Counted from the first letter of the stretch, positions 13,980 to 22,502 are shown. The stretch: 33,147 bases of DNA from Pedobacter sp. (GCA_031179845.1 JAPSHM010000008.1:1-33147); one strand, 5' to 3'. Translations and numbers: made by a program. The notes: generated by a model from the sequence alone, not told the origin.

Positions 13980-15383
13980 ATGGAAGAGGAATTTTATTTA
14001 GATTTTAGTGATGATGCCCAACGGTCAGTTGAGCGTTATGAGGAGATGTTACGAAATCAAGATCAGTACTTTTTTGATGCGCAGGCCTTTGAAAGCATAA
14101 TTGATTATTATATTGAAAAGAGCGATCCGGTAAAGGCCCTGCAGGTTATAGAGTATGCTGTAAATCAACATCCATATGCAGCGGTATTTTTAGTTAAACA
14201 GGCACAATTGCTATTCATTACCGATCAAACAGAGCGCGCCTTTTTATCGCTCGAAAAGGCAGAAATGCTGGAAGCCTCGGAAGCAGAAATCTACATTTTA
14301 AGAGGTAATATCTTCAACAGCCTTGAACGGTATTCCGAGGCTCTGGATAATTTTCAGAAAGCTCTGGAATTTGCTGAAACTACAGATGAGATACTTTTGC
14401 AGATTGCGTATGTGTATCAGAATATGCTTGATTATGAAAGTGCTATAGTATATATCAAGCAGAGTTTGGAGCAAAATATGGAAAACAAAGATGGATTGTA
14501 TGAGCTTGCTTTTTGTTATGATATTCTAGATAAGCAGGAAGAAAGCATACAGTTTTACCAGGAATATATTGATAATGATCCATATTCCTATGCAGCTTGG
14601 TACAACCTGGCAAATTCCTATCATAAGCTGGACTTGTTCGAAAAGGCCATTGACGCCTATGATTACGCTATTCTTATAAAAGATAATTTTGCTTCTGCAT
14701 ATTACAATAAAGGTAATGCGCTTGTTCAACTGGAGCGGTATCAGGAGGCGATCGACGTTTATAAGCAGACCTTTGAGTACGAACCGCCAAATGCAGACAC
14801 TTATTGTGCAATTGGCGAGTGCTATGAAAAGTTGGAGCAGATGGACGAAGCGAGGTCATATTATAAAAAATCTGTGAAGATGGACCCTAAGATGGCGGAT
14901 GCGTGGTTTGGGATCGGTGTGACGCTGAATTTTGAAGAACGTTTTTTTGAATCTCTTCATTTTTACAGAAAAGCACTTGAATTAGATGGCGAGAACCCCG
15001 ACTTTTGGTTTGCCATGGCCGATGCACATTATAAGCTAGGTCAGATCGACGAATCTGTCGAAGCTTATTATAAAGTGCTTGAGTATAATCCTATAGATGT
15101 TGAAGCGTGGCTCGATTTTTCTACGGTGTTATATGAACAAGGGAAGCTATTGGAAGCTTCGGAGACAATTTCGGATGCAATAAAAAACAATCCGGACGCA
15201 GCAGAGCTATATTACCGAATGGTAGCTTATTTATTTGCGCTTGGGAAAAAGAATGAAGCCTTGTTGTATCTCGAGACAGCCTTGGTAACTGACCCCCAAA
15301 AACATTATATTTTATTTGAGTATTTGCCTCAGTTGCAGGATAACAGCTCAATTATAGACGTTATCAACCGGTACATTAAATAG
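13980..15383 (+). CDS. Tetratricopeptide-repeat protein
   Basis: This 467-residue protein consists almost wholly of TPR units (about eleven) from residue 40 to the end, without a signal peptide or membrane helix. Typical repeats are AEIYILRGNIFNSLERYSEA, SAYYNKGNALVQLERYQEA and ADAWFGIGVTLNFEERFFES, with consensus W/L-G-Y-A-F-A-P positions. The N-terminus is acidic (MEEEFYLDFSDDAQ). TPR proteins act as scaffolds, and no enzymatic domain is present. The product is likely cytosolic. A terminator follows at once, so it is not co-transcribed with comA. The partner is unknown. Confidence 0.9.
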   Translation: MEEEFYLDFSDDAQRSVERYEEMLRNQDQYFFDAQAFESIIDYYIEKSDPVKALQVIEYAVNQHPYAAVFLVKQAQLLFITDQTERAFLSLEKAEMLEASEAEIYILRGNIFNSLERYSEALDNFQKALEFAETTDEILLQIAYVYQNMLDYESAIVYIKQSLEQNMENKDGLYELAFCYDILDKQEESIQFYQEYIDNDPYSYAAWYNLANSYHKLDLFEKAIDAYDYAILIKDNFASAYYNKGNALVQLERYQEAIDVYKQTFEYEPPNADTYCAIGECYEKLEQMDEARSYYKKSVKMDPKMADAWFGIGVTLNFEERFFESLHFYRKALELDGENPDFWFAMADAHYKLGQIDESVEAYYKVLEYNPIDVEAWLDFSTVLYEQGKLLEASETISDAIKNNPDAAELYYRMVAYLFALGKKNEALLYLETALVTDPQKHYILFEYLPQLQDNSSIIDVINRYIK

Positions 15384-15397
15384 TAATGTGCTTTTAT

Positions 15398-15431
15398 TAG
15401 ACAGTATTGATAAAAACTGTCTATTTTTTTT
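15398..15431 (+). terminator. Rho-independent terminator after the TPR gene
   Basis: TAGACAGT (15398-15405) pairs with ACTGTCTA (15416-15423) around a 10-base loop, followed by eight T (15424-15431). The candidate comA -7 box begins at the very next base. Confidence 0.85.
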
Positions 15432-15439
15432 CACCTTTG
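15407..15439 (+). promoter_or_regulatory. Candidate comA promoter overlapping the terminator
   Basis: TTG (15407-15409) in the terminator loop and CACCTTTG (15432-15439) are 22 bases apart. The -7 box differs from TAnnTTTG at the first base. The start codon 15448 is eight bases downstream. The arrangement repeats that seen at 391-421. Confidence 0.4.
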
Positions 15440-15447
15440 TGAGCTAT

Positions 15448-16215
15448 ATGAATTACGCATTGAATAATATACCCGAACGTCCTGTAAAACCACGTAATAA
15501 AGGAATTACAATGGTTATGGACAAGGGACTAAGTTTAAGACAAACTGAAGATTTTATAGAAGTTGCAGGAGTGCATACTGATATTGTAAAACTTGGCTGG
15601 GCAACTTCTTTTGTTACCCCAAACCTTAAAGAGAAACTACAAATTTATAGAGATGCTGGAATCCCGACGTATTTCGGAGGAACACTTTTTGAAGCTTTTG
15701 TAATCCGCAATCAGTTTGATGATTATCGTAGAGTGTTGGATCAGTTCAATATGGAATATGCTGAAGTTTCAGACGGCTCTATTACCATAGAACATGAGTT
15801 GAAGTGTGAGTTTATTCAGAAATTGGCTAAACAAGTGACTGTGATTTCGGAGGTTGGTTCAAAGGATGCGACTAAGATATTTGCGCCCTATAAATGGATC
15901 AAATTAATGAATGCAGAAATTGAAGCTGGTTCCTGGAAGGTAATTGCTGAGGCGAGAGAGGGTGGCAATGTTGGTATCTACAGGGGTTCCGGAGAAGTTC
16001 GGGAAGGCCTTGTTGATGAGATTCTTACTCAAATCCCTGAAGAAACTATTATTTGGGAAGCCCCTCAAAAAGAGCAACAAGTTTGGTTTATCAAACTTCT
16101 GGGCGCCAATGTAAATATCGGAAACATTGCTCCAGCAGAAGTAATTCCTTTGGAAACAATCCGCTTGGGACTGCGTGGTGATACCTTTGATCATTTCTTG
16201 AATATAGGAAAATAG
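15448..16215 (+). CDS. comA: Phosphosulfolactate synthase homologue
   Basis: This family adds sulfite to phosphoenolpyruvate to give phosphosulfolactate, the first step of one coenzyme M route in methanogens. The 255-residue TIM barrel has PRNKGITMVMDKGLSLRQ, DIVKLGWATSFV, IPTYFGGTLFEAF, EVSDGSITIEHELK, VISEVGSKDAT, VIAEAREGGNVGIYRGSGEVR, IIWEAPQKEQQVWFIKLLGANVNIGNI and GLRGDTFDHF. I start it at ATG 15448 because the family begins near NNIPERP and an upstream TTG at 15388 would read through the terminator. Coenzyme M synthesis is unlikely here; a sulfonate such as a precursor of capnine-type sulfonolipids is a guess. aroE follows by 26 bases. Confidence 0.9.
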   Translation: MNYALNNIPERPVKPRNKGITMVMDKGLSLRQTEDFIEVAGVHTDIVKLGWATSFVTPNLKEKLQIYRDAGIPTYFGGTLFEAFVIRNQFDDYRRVLDQFNMEYAEVSDGSITIEHELKCEFIQKLAKQVTVISEVGSKDATKIFAPYKWIKLMNAEIEAGSWKVIAEAREGGNVGIYRGSGEVREGLVDEILTQIPEETIIWEAPQKEQQVWFIKLLGANVNIGNIAPAEVIPLETIRLGLRGDTFDHFLNIGK

Positions 16216-16241
16216 AGTTCTACAATTTATCGGTTTAGATA

Positions 16242-16985
16242 ATGAGAAAATTTGGTCTAATAGGTTATCCCTTATCACATTCCTTTTCAAAGAAGTTCTT
16301 TACTGAAAAATTTAGGGATGAGCAAATCGGTGGATGTGAATATGAACTCTATCCAATTGCAAATATTGAGGATTTTTCCAATCTTATCATTGATGAGCCA
16401 GCGCTTGATGGAGTCAATGTAACCATACCCTACAAAGTACAGGTGTTACCGTTTTTGAATGAAATGGATGAAGCTGCTATCGAAATTGGCGCCGTAAACT
16501 GTATTTCTATCAAAATGAGAAGGGGTGAGCGTTGGCTCAAAGGTTACAATACGGATGCCTATGGTTTTGAAGCGTCCTTGAAGCCTTTGCTAAGTTCAGC
16601 ACATACTAAAGCTTTGGTTTTTGGTGACGGAGGTGCTGCTAAAGCGATAAAGTACGTACTGAATAAGTTGAATATTGCTTTTTTAGTGGTTACCAGAAAA
16701 CCATCAGAAACCAGCATAGTTTATGAGGCGGTTGATCAATCGATACTCCAGGAGTATAAAATATTGATAAACACGACCCCTTTGGGAATGTCACCTGATC
16801 TGGATACCTTTCCTGATATTCCTTATGACACGATAACACCAGATCATATTGCCTATGATCTGGTCTACAATCCTGAAGAGACTCTTTTTTTGAAACAAGT
16901 GAAAAGCAAAGGTGGGAAAACAAAAAATGGGCTTGAAATGTTGCATCTCCAGGCTTTACGTTCCTGGGAGATTTGGAATTCATAA
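16242..16985 (+). CDS. aroE: Shikimate dehydrogenase
   Basis: NADPH-dependent reduction of 3-dehydroshikimate to shikimate in the chorismate pathway. It has 247 residues: substrate-binding Ser12/Ser14 in GYPLSHSFSKKFF, catalytic Lys65 in GVNVTIPYKVQVLP, Asn88 in GAVNCI, Asp105 in GYNTDAYGFEASL, a Rossmann motif VFGDGGAAKAIKYVL, and the C-terminal TTPLGMSPD and NGLEMLHLQA. It is slightly shorter than E. coli AroE, which is usual in this phylum. It sits in a plus-strand run after comA and ends one base before gldD. It supplies chorismate used by the trp and mqn genes of this window. Confidence 0.95.
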   Translation: MRKFGLIGYPLSHSFSKKFFTEKFRDEQIGGCEYELYPIANIEDFSNLIIDEPALDGVNVTIPYKVQVLPFLNEMDEAAIEIGAVNCISIKMRRGERWLKGYNTDAYGFEASLKPLLSSAHTKALVFGDGGAAKAIKYVLNKLNIAFLVVTRKPSETSIVYEAVDQSILQEYKILINTTPLGMSPDLDTFPDIPYDTITPDHIAYDLVYNPEETLFLKQVKSKGGKTKNGLEMLHLQALRSWEIWNS

Positions 16986-16986
16986 A

Positions 16987-17571
16987 ATGAAAAGGTATTA
17001 TTTTCTTTTTTCTTTTTTTTGCCTGTTGGCATTTTCCGCCTGTAGCAATGACAGCTACACGCCCAAACCACGAGGTTATTTCAAAATTGACTTTCCTGCA
17101 AAAACATACCAGTCGTTTCAAAACGATTGTCCGTTCACTTTCGACTATCCGACATATGCCAATATGGTGGCCGATGCCACCAAGGGTGCAGAACCTTATT
17201 GGTATAATCTTGCGTTTCCCAAATTCAATGGCAGGTTGCATATCACCTATTACCCCATTTCCTCAAAAAAAGAGTATGATAATCTCGTTGAGGATGCTAG
17301 AACATTTGCTTTTAAACACACTGTAAAGGCAAATGCTATCGATCAAAGGATCATTAACTATCCTGAAAAAAAGGTTTATGGCGTTTATTATGCTATAGAG
17401 GGCAATACAGCGTCTTCTGTTCAGTTCTTTTTAACAGATAGCCTGAAACATTACTTTAGAGCTGCATTGTATTTTAATGAAAGACCTCGGTACGACTCAA
17501 TTCAGCCTGTTGTCAGTTTTATAAAGAAAGACCTCGACCGGATGATCAATACATTTAAATGGAAAAATTAA
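16987..17571 (+). CDS. gldD: Gliding motility lipoprotein GldD
   Basis: This 194-residue lipoprotein has a signal peptide ending in a lipobox with Cys19 (LLAFSACSND). It continues with the family signature TPKPRGYFKIDFPAKTYQSF, followed by CPFTFDYPTYANMV, YWYNLAFPKFNGRLHITYYP, VYGVYYAIEGNTASSVQFFL and FRAALYFNERPRYDSI. In Flavobacterium, GldD is needed for gliding; the gene is widespread in Bacteroidota, also in non-gliders, and the protein is an envelope lipoprotein. I take ATG 16987, which lies one base after the aroE stop; the longer upstream frame has no signal peptide at its start. It is in the middle of the comA-lolE run. Confidence 0.92.
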   Translation: MKRYYFLFSFFCLLAFSACSNDSYTPKPRGYFKIDFPAKTYQSFQNDCPFTFDYPTYANMVADATKGAEPYWYNLAFPKFNGRLHITYYPISSKKEYDNLVEDARTFAFKHTVKANAIDQRIINYPEKKVYGVYYAIEGNTASSVQFFLTDSLKHYFRAALYFNERPRYDSIQPVVSFIKKDLDRMINTFKWKN

Positions 17572-17592
17572 TTTCATAGATTAACATGACTT

Positions 17593-18231
17593 ATGATAAA
17601 TATTAAACAATTCACCTTCAATCCTGTAAGCGAGAACACCTATGTTTTGTTTGATGAAACCAATGAGTGTGTGATCATTGATCCGGGGATGTATGATGCT
17701 ACTGAGCAGAATGCCATGGTGAGATTTATTCAAGAAAAAAGCTTGAAACCTGTGCTTTTGCTCAATACACATTGTCACTATGACCACGTATTTGGCAATA
17801 AATTTGTCTACGACCAGTGGGGACTCAAGCCGCAATTTCATAAAGGTGAATTATATGTATTGCAGGCCATACCTGGTTACGTTCCTCAAATGGGATTGAG
17901 TTACGAGCTTTCGCCGGAGCCTGAGGTGTTTTTACAGGAAACCGGCAGTGTTAAGTTCGGCAACAGTCAGCTCGAACTTATTTTTGCCCCCGGACACTCG
18001 CCTGCTCATTTATGTTTTTATGCACCGATTGACAATTTTCTAATTGGCGGAGACGTTTTGTTTTACACGAGTATTGGGCGAACTGATCTCCCAGGAGGCA
18101 ATCATTCACAGTTGATTAGCAGTATCAAAAATAACCTGTTTATCTTACCCGATAACTGCAAAGTTTATCCCGGACATGGACAGCCGACAACAATAGGCTT
18201 TGAGAAGCAAAACAATCCGTTTTTACAATAA
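17593..18231 (+). CDS. MBL-fold metallo-hydrolase (glyoxalase II-like)
   Basis: This 212-residue metallo-beta-lactamase-fold hydrolase has the metal motif HxHxDH at His60-His65 (LLNTHCHYDHVFGNK), a further His in GHSPAHLCFY, the Asp ligand region GGDVLFYTSIGRTDLPGGN and a last His in YPGHGQPTTIG. The domain arrangement matches bacterial hydroxyacylglutathione hydrolase-like enzymes and YcbL-type proteins, without the extra C-terminal domain of true glyoxalase II. The substrate cannot be told. There is no signal peptide, so it is cytosolic. It lies 21 bases after gldD. Confidence 0.9.
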   Translation: MINIKQFTFNPVSENTYVLFDETNECVIIDPGMYDATEQNAMVRFIQEKSLKPVLLLNTHCHYDHVFGNKFVYDQWGLKPQFHKGELYVLQAIPGYVPQMGLSYELSPEPEVFLQETGSVKFGNSQLELIFAPGHSPAHLCFYAPIDNFLIGGDVLFYTSIGRTDLPGGNHSQLISSIKNNLFILPDNCKVYPGHGQPTTIGFEKQNNPFLQ

Positions 18232-18248
18232 CTAAGCTAACCAACGTA

Positions 18249-19484
18249 TTGAACACTCCATTCTACATAGCCCGCAGGTATCTTTTTGCAAAAAAATCTA
18301 CTAATGCCATCAACATCATTTCAACAATTTCTGTAATTGGCGTTTTTGTGGGCAGTGCTGCCTTGATTATCATTTTATCGGTATTTAATGGTTTTGAAGA
18401 GGTTGTGTTGAAGATGTTTAATACCATTACGCCACAAATTGTAATTGCTCCTGCTCAGGGAAAGACATTCGATCCAAACACAGCGCATTTCGTGGAAATC
18501 AGGAGTAAAGAAGGTATCTATTCGTTTACCGAAGTGTTGTCTGAAAATGCATTGCTAAGGTACAATGATAAACAGTCAGTGGGTTTGGTGAAGGGAGTGA
18601 GCGCTGATTATTTAAAGAATACCCGCCTGGACAGCATCATCATTGATGGAGATTTCACCTTAGAGAACAGGAGTCTGAACTATGCAGTTATCGGTTCGGC
18701 CATTCAAACATTTTTGATGGTGAATACCACTGACCCCTTTAACCCTTTACAGATATTTTCGCCCAAGAAGAAGGGAAATCGTACTGGTTCGATTAATCCA
18801 GCAGATGATTTTACCATCCTTTCTATTCCCGTATCGGGTATTTTTGAGGTTCAGCAAGATTTTGACAATGTGGCTATCGTGCCGTTAAGATTTGCCCGAA
18901 AGCTTTTAGAAGAGCCGGTGAAAATCTCCTCGATTGAGATTAACCTTAAGGATGGCATCGATCCCGACGAATTCAAAGCGGATGTCGAGCGAAAATTAGG
19001 GGAGGAATTTGAAGTAAAAAACAGGATTCAGCAAAATAAGGTTTTGTATAATATCCTGGGAAGCGAAAAATGGGCTGTGTATATTATATTGACATTTATT
19101 TTGATCATAGCGATATTTAACATTATCGGTTCATTAACCATGCTGGTCATCGATAAGCTAAAGGATATTGCCATTTTAAGTAGTCTGGGTGCTGGAAAGA
19201 AATTGATCAAACGAATTTTTCTTTTTGAGGGAATGATGATCACAATGGCTGGATGTATATCTGGCTTGATCATCGGTTTACTGTTCTGTCTTGTTCAACA
19301 AAAGTTTGGAATTATTAAGATGTCGCAAGACAACCTGGTGATAACCAATGCCTATCCTGTGGCATTAAAATGGAAGGATTTTTTATTGGTGTTTCTTACG
19401 GTAAGTGTTTTTTCTTTTATGGCATCAGCTTTGTCATCTAATCTAAGTGTGAAGAAGATAAACCATTTAAATCGAGATTTGTAA
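18249..19484 (+). CDS. LolC/LolE-family ABC transporter permease
   Basis: This 411-residue permease has four membrane helices: one near the N-terminus (NIISTISVIGVFVGSAALIIILSVF) and three at the C-terminal end (about 276-300, 325-350 and 378-400), with an extracytoplasmic MacB-like domain between them (about 50-265) and the FtsX-type ending. The opening FYIARRYLFAKKSTNAINIIS is the usual N-terminus of this Bacteroidota family. Translation apparently starts at TTG 18249, because no suitable ATG exists and the N-terminus is complete. By analogy with LolCDE it would help release lipoproteins for outer-membrane sorting. Its ATPase partner LolD is not in this window. It follows the hydrolase by 17 bases. 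Confidence 0.9.
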   Translation: MNTPFYIARRYLFAKKSTNAINIISTISVIGVFVGSAALIIILSVFNGFEEVVLKMFNTITPQIVIAPAQGKTFDPNTAHFVEIRSKEGIYSFTEVLSENALLRYNDKQSVGLVKGVSADYLKNTRLDSIIIDGDFTLENRSLNYAVIGSAIQTFLMVNTTDPFNPLQIFSPKKKGNRTGSINPADDFTILSIPVSGIFEVQQDFDNVAIVPLRFARKLLEEPVKISSIEINLKDGIDPDEFKADVERKLGEEFEVKNRIQQNKVLYNILGSEKWAVYIILTFILIIAIFNIIGSLTMLVIDKLKDIAILSSLGAGKKLIKRIFLFEGMMITMAGCISGLIIGLLFCLVQQKFGIIKMSQDNLVITNAYPVALKWKDFLLVFLTVSVFSFMASALSSNLSVKKINHLNRDL

Positions 19485-19488
19485 AATC

Positions 19489-19866
19489 ATGAACATTTTT
19501 AAAATTCAAATATTTCTATGCTCAGTGATTCTTATTGCAGCCTTGGCTTGTACTTCGGATCGGGTACCCGAAAAGGAAAGCGTTACCCGTGTAATGAAGG
19601 GGCTTTATAGTTGCGGACCTGAGCTCAAGTCCTTCACAGAATGCGAACAGGGAACGGAATACTGGGTAGCCGATAGTGCAAAGACACTGGAGCTGGCTTA
19701 CAGTAATTTAAACTTTGAAAAACCTTATGAGCCAGTCTACATTGAAGTCGAATGCCATCCCGTTAAATCGGATAGCCTCGGGATGTCGGCCGACTTCGAT
19801 TCAACCCTTATAGTAACCAAATTATTAAAGATCTCAAAAGAGATTCCTGACGGCCCATGTAATTAA
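19489..19866 (+). CDS. Small lipoprotein, NlpE-C-like (low confidence)
   Basis: This 125-residue lipoprotein has a hydrophobic signal (IFLCSVILIAALACTSD, lipobox Cys21). The mature part has four more Cys and strands such as LYSCGPELKSFTECEQGTEY, ELAYSNLN, YEPVYIEVE and IVTKLLKIS. The FTxC-xxGxxxxV...LExAY...VYIEVE pattern resembles the C-terminal OB-like domain of NlpE-type lipoproteins, but I cannot confirm this by eye. Its function is unknown. It begins four bases after the lolE-like gene and overlaps the convergent mqnD stop by four bases. Confidence 0.7.
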   Translation: MNIFKIQIFLCSVILIAALACTSDRVPEKESVTRVMKGLYSCGPELKSFTECEQGTEYWVADSAKTLELAYSNLNFEKPYEPVYIEVECHPVKSDSLGMSADFDSTLIVTKLLKISKEIPDGPCN

Positions 19867-20708
19867 GGCATCAGGTAAAGTTCGTTTTTGATAGGTGGGA
19901 TCAGTTCTTTTTGCTGAGCCATACTGAACAAAACATCAATGGATTTTCTGCCTTCATTTCCAAGTTCAACGCTGTATTGATTAACGTAAAGTTCAATATG
20001 CTTAGATATTACCTCTTCGCTCATCTCCTGTGCATGTTGCTTTATGAAATCGGTGCTTGATGTTGGATTGGCAAACGCAAATTCTACGGAGTTTTTGATC
20101 AGTCTGTTCACTTTCTCCTTGACCTTTTGATCTAACTTTCGGTTAATTACAATGCCGCCTAATGGGATGGCACATCCAGTCAACTGTTCCCAGTAGTTTC
20201 CCAAATCTAAAATTTTATATAATCCCTTTTCTGCGTAAGTGAATCTGTTTTCATGTATAATTAGCCCCAGATCAATGGTGTCCTTCAGCAGAGCGGATTC
20301 TATTTCTGAGAAAACTATTTCCTGTTTATTTGTCAAATAGGGGAATGCAATTCCCAATAGGAAATTTGCTGTTGTATATCGGCCCGGTATGCCAACTTTT
20401 AAAGTTGCATTTAAAAGATCTTTTTTTTGGACATACTTCTCCTTGTGGCAAATCAACAGTGGGCCTACACCAAAACCCAAGGCACTTCCAGAATCAAGGA
20501 GGGCATATTGTTCGTTTACATGGGCAAACGCGTGAAAACTAAGTTTGGTGATGTCCAGTTCGCCACAAAAAGCCTTTTGATTTAATGTTTCAACATCATG
20601 GAAGCAAACGTCAAACTCGAAACCCTCAGTGTCGATCTTATGATGAATCAGGGCGTCAAATATAAAAGTATCATTGGGACAAGGTGAAAATCCTAGACTA
20701 AGTTTCAT
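19863..20708 (-). CDS. mqnD: 1,4-dihydroxy-6-naphthoate synthase (futalosine pathway)
   Basis: A step of the futalosine route to menaquinone, converting cyclic dehypoxanthine futalosine to 1,4-dihydroxy-6-naphthoate. The 281 residues open with LSLGFSPCPNDTFIFDALIH, the MqnD signature, and continue with DVETLNQKAF, DITKLSFHAFAHV, SGSALGFGVGPLLICHK, VGIPGRYTTANFLLGIAFP and CAIPLGGIVINRKL. The fold is that of a periplasmic-binding-like enzyme. It is downstream of mqnB on the same strand by 34 bases, probably one transcript, and its end overlaps the lipoprotein gene by four bases. Confidence 0.93.
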   Translation of the reverse strand: MKLSLGFSPCPNDTFIFDALIHHKIDTEGFEFDVCFHDVETLNQKAFCGELDITKLSFHAFAHVNEQYALLDSGSALGFGVGPLLICHKEKYVQKKDLLNATLKVGIPGRYTTANFLLGIAFPYLTNKQEIVFSEIESALLKDTIDLGLIIHENRFTYAEKGLYKILDLGNYWEQLTGCAIPLGGIVINRKLDQKVKEKVNRLIKNSVEFAFANPTSSTDFIKQHAQEMSEEVISKHIELYVNQYSVELGNEGRKSIDVLFSMAQQKELIPPIKNELYLMP

Positions 20709-20742
20709 TGGGTAAAGATAAGTACTACCTGAAATCCATTGG

Positions 20743-21375
20743 TTATGTTTTTGTCAAATATCCAATGGCCCAGTCATTGAGGCTTTTAATGGCAGGCCCG
20801 ATTTGCCAATTTGCCTTATTCCTGACCTCAACATAATTGGAGATACTACGCACTTGCACGCAAGGAATATTTTCCTGTTCACAACAATAAAGGACTGCAG
20901 CACCTTCCATACTTTCGATCTGTGGGTTACTCTGTTCAATAGCTTTTTTGATGGTGTTTTCATGCCCGTGAACGCGGTTAACAGTGATGCCATGTACTTT
21001 CGGAAGTTTCTCCAGGCGAAGGTTGTGCAGGTTGCTGCTGACCGCGTATTTTGCTTTTCCGAAGCCAAGTTCATCGATACTCAAAAAAGTATCTCCGTTT
21101 TCGGCGCCAAGTTCCGAGAACTCGTCTGTTGTAACGTTTACAACTGTTGTCAAAGCTAGACTACGCGAAAATGCACCGGCAATGCCAAGGTTTAAAACAA
21201 GCTCATAATTTCCAGGGAGGTGCTTTCCCAGCGCAAAGGCTGTTGCGGTCATGCCGACTCCTGTAATCAGCAAATCAAAATCTTCAGTGCTAACAAAGTT
21301 TTGCTGTTGCATGTCGAAATGCTGTATTAACGGAGAGATTTCTGCCGCTGTTGCTGCAACCAAAAGAATCTTCAT
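20743..21375 (-). CDS. mqnB: Futalosine hydrolase
   Basis: Hydrolyses futalosine to dehypoxanthine futalosine and hypoxanthine. The protein has 210 residues of the nucleoside phosphorylase/MTAN fold: KILLVAATAAEISPLIQHF, LLITGVGMTATAFALGKHL, VLNLGIAGAFS, the active-site SMEGAAVLYCCEQENIPC, and VRSISNYVEVRNKANWQI. It resembles MTA/SAH nucleosidases, but pairing with mqnD and the RNKANW ending favour MqnB. A TAACTTAG box (21381-21388, minus strand) right before the ATG may be its promoter. Presence of MqnB and MqnD suggests the classical futalosine route from chorismate. Confidence 0.9.
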   Translation of the reverse strand: MKILLVAATAAEISPLIQHFDMQQQNFVSTEDFDLLITGVGMTATAFALGKHLPGNYELVLNLGIAGAFSRSLALTTVVNVTTDEFSELGAENGDTFLSIDELGFGKAKYAVSSNLHNLRLEKLPKVHGITVNRVHGHENTIKKAIEQSNPQIESMEGAAVLYCCEQENIPCVQVRSISNYVEVRNKANWQIGPAIKSLNDWAIGYLTKT

Positions 21376-21421
21376 GTTAGCTAAGTTATAGATTTAACCT
21401 TTCTACTTTAACGTTTCTGCG

Positions 21422-21429
21422 TATATTTG
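21422..21429 (+). promoter_or_regulatory. -7 box TATATTTG of the PTPS-folE unit
   Basis: An exact match to TAnnTTTG, 18 bases before ATG 21448. No -33 TTTG was found at the usual distance. The divergent mqnB shares this 72-base gap. Confidence 0.5.
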
Positions 21430-21447
21430 TCAATATTATAACAGAGA

Positions 21448-21861
21448 ATGATATATATAACCAGAAAAGCATCTTTCAATGCGGCGCATAAATTGTCCAG
21501 ACCGGATTGGACGGAAGATAAGAATACCGAAGTATACGGCAAATGTGCAAATCCAAACTGGCATGGGCACAATTACCACTTGTATGTAACAGTTAAGGGG
21601 GAGGTAAATCCAGAGACTGGTTTTTTGGTAGACCTAAAATGGCTTAAAGACCTAACCAATACCTATGTTGTCGATAAGATTGATCATAAAAATCTAAATT
21701 TGGATGTGGATTTTATGAAAGGCAAACTGGCCTCAACAGAGAATCTGGCGATTGCGATTTGGGAGCAATTGGTTGAGCTGATCGCAGAATCCGGAGCACA
21801 GTTACACAGCATAAAAATTTACGAGACTGAAAATAACTTTGTAGAGTATTTCGGTCAATAA
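21448..21861 (+). CDS. 6-pyruvoyltetrahydropterin synthase/QueD family protein
   Basis: This 137-residue protein has the PTPS/QueD fold. Zinc ligands His14 (FNAAHKL), His39 and His41 (HGHNY), and the catalytic Cys33 are in the arrangement C-x5-HGH ([11 protein letters not shown]), the spacing of PTPS enzymes rather than the C-x3-HGH of classical Que[25 protein letters not shown] and [10 protein letters not shown] complete the motifs. It acts on dihydroneopterin triphosphate, the product of FolE next door, to make either 6-carboxytetrahydropterin (queuosine) or 6-pyruvoyltetrahydropterin. The Cx5 spacing leans to the latter, but family members are promiscuous. It is eight bases upstream of folE. 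Confidence 0.9.
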   Translation: MIYITRKASFNAAHKLSRPDWTEDKNTEVYGKCANPNWHGHNYHLYVTVKGEVNPETGFLVDLKWLKDLTNTYVVDKIDHKNLNLDVDFMKGKLASTENLAIAIWEQLVELIAESGAQLHSIKIYETENNFVEYFGQ

Positions 21862-21869
21862 CAGTACAT

Positions 21870-22502
21870 ATGAACAATCTTATAGATCATTTAGATGACG
21901 AAGATGACGGTTATATCAAAATAGACCGTTATAATGAAGGTATAATCGCTACGGTTGCCAATCACTATAAGGCAATATTAGGCCAGATTGGTGAGAACGC
22001 AACGCGTGAGGGCTTGTTGAAGACACCGGAGCGCGCTGCTAAAGCTCTGCAATACCTTACCCATGGCTACGACCTTAATCCTTCGGAGATATTGCGCTCA
22101 GCGATGTTTAAAGAAGATTATAGTCAAATGGTTGTTGTGAAGGATATTGAAGTGTATTCCATGTGTGAACATCATATGCTTCCGTTTTTTGGAAAGGCTC
22201 ATGTTGCTTATATTCCAAATGGACATATAGTCGGTCTTAGTAAAATACCACGGATAGTGGATGCCTTTGCACGACGGTTACAGGTACAGGAGCGTTTAAC
22301 CAACGAGATCAGGGACTGCATTCAGGAGACTTTGATGCCTGCAGGGGTTGCAGTAGTAATTGAATGTCAGCACTTGTGTATGGCCATGAGGGGAATCCAG
22401 AAACAAAATTCAGTTACCACAACCTCTGCTTTTACCGGTGAGTTTGCCAAAGACAAAACAAGAGCGGAATTCCTGCGGTTAATTACCGCCAAGTTACATT
22501 AA
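21870..22502 (+). CDS. folE: GTP cyclohydrolase I
   Basis: GTP to 7,8-dihydroneopterin triphosphate, the entry to folate, queuosine and biopterin synthesis. The protein has 210 residues with an acidic N-terminal extension and the zinc site Cys99/His102 (MCEHHMLPF) plus Cys170 ([11 protein letters not shown]). Other family motifs are [37 protein letters not shown] and [12 protein letters not shown]. It is a normal FolE1. Its closeness to the PTPS homologue suggests coupled use of dihydroneopterin triphosphate. It precedes fabD by 49 bases. Confidence 0.95.
   Translation: MNNLIDHLDDEDDGYIKIDRYNEGIIATVANHYKAILGQIGENATREGLLKTPERAAKALQYLTHGYDLNPSEILRSAMFKEDYSQMVVVKDIEVYSMCEHHMLPFFGKAHVAYIPNGHIVGLSKIPRIVDAFARRLQVQERLTNEIRDCIQETLMPAGVAVVIECQHLCMAMRGIQKQNSVTTTSAFTGEFAKDKTRAEFLRLITAKLH

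Noticed and set aside
15388-15447. Upstream start for comA
   Set aside because: The added segment encodes the terminator hairpin and T tract (Phe-rich FFFTF) and not family sequence.
16912-16986. Upstream start for gldD
   Set aside because: It overlaps aroE and would bury the signal peptide and lipobox.
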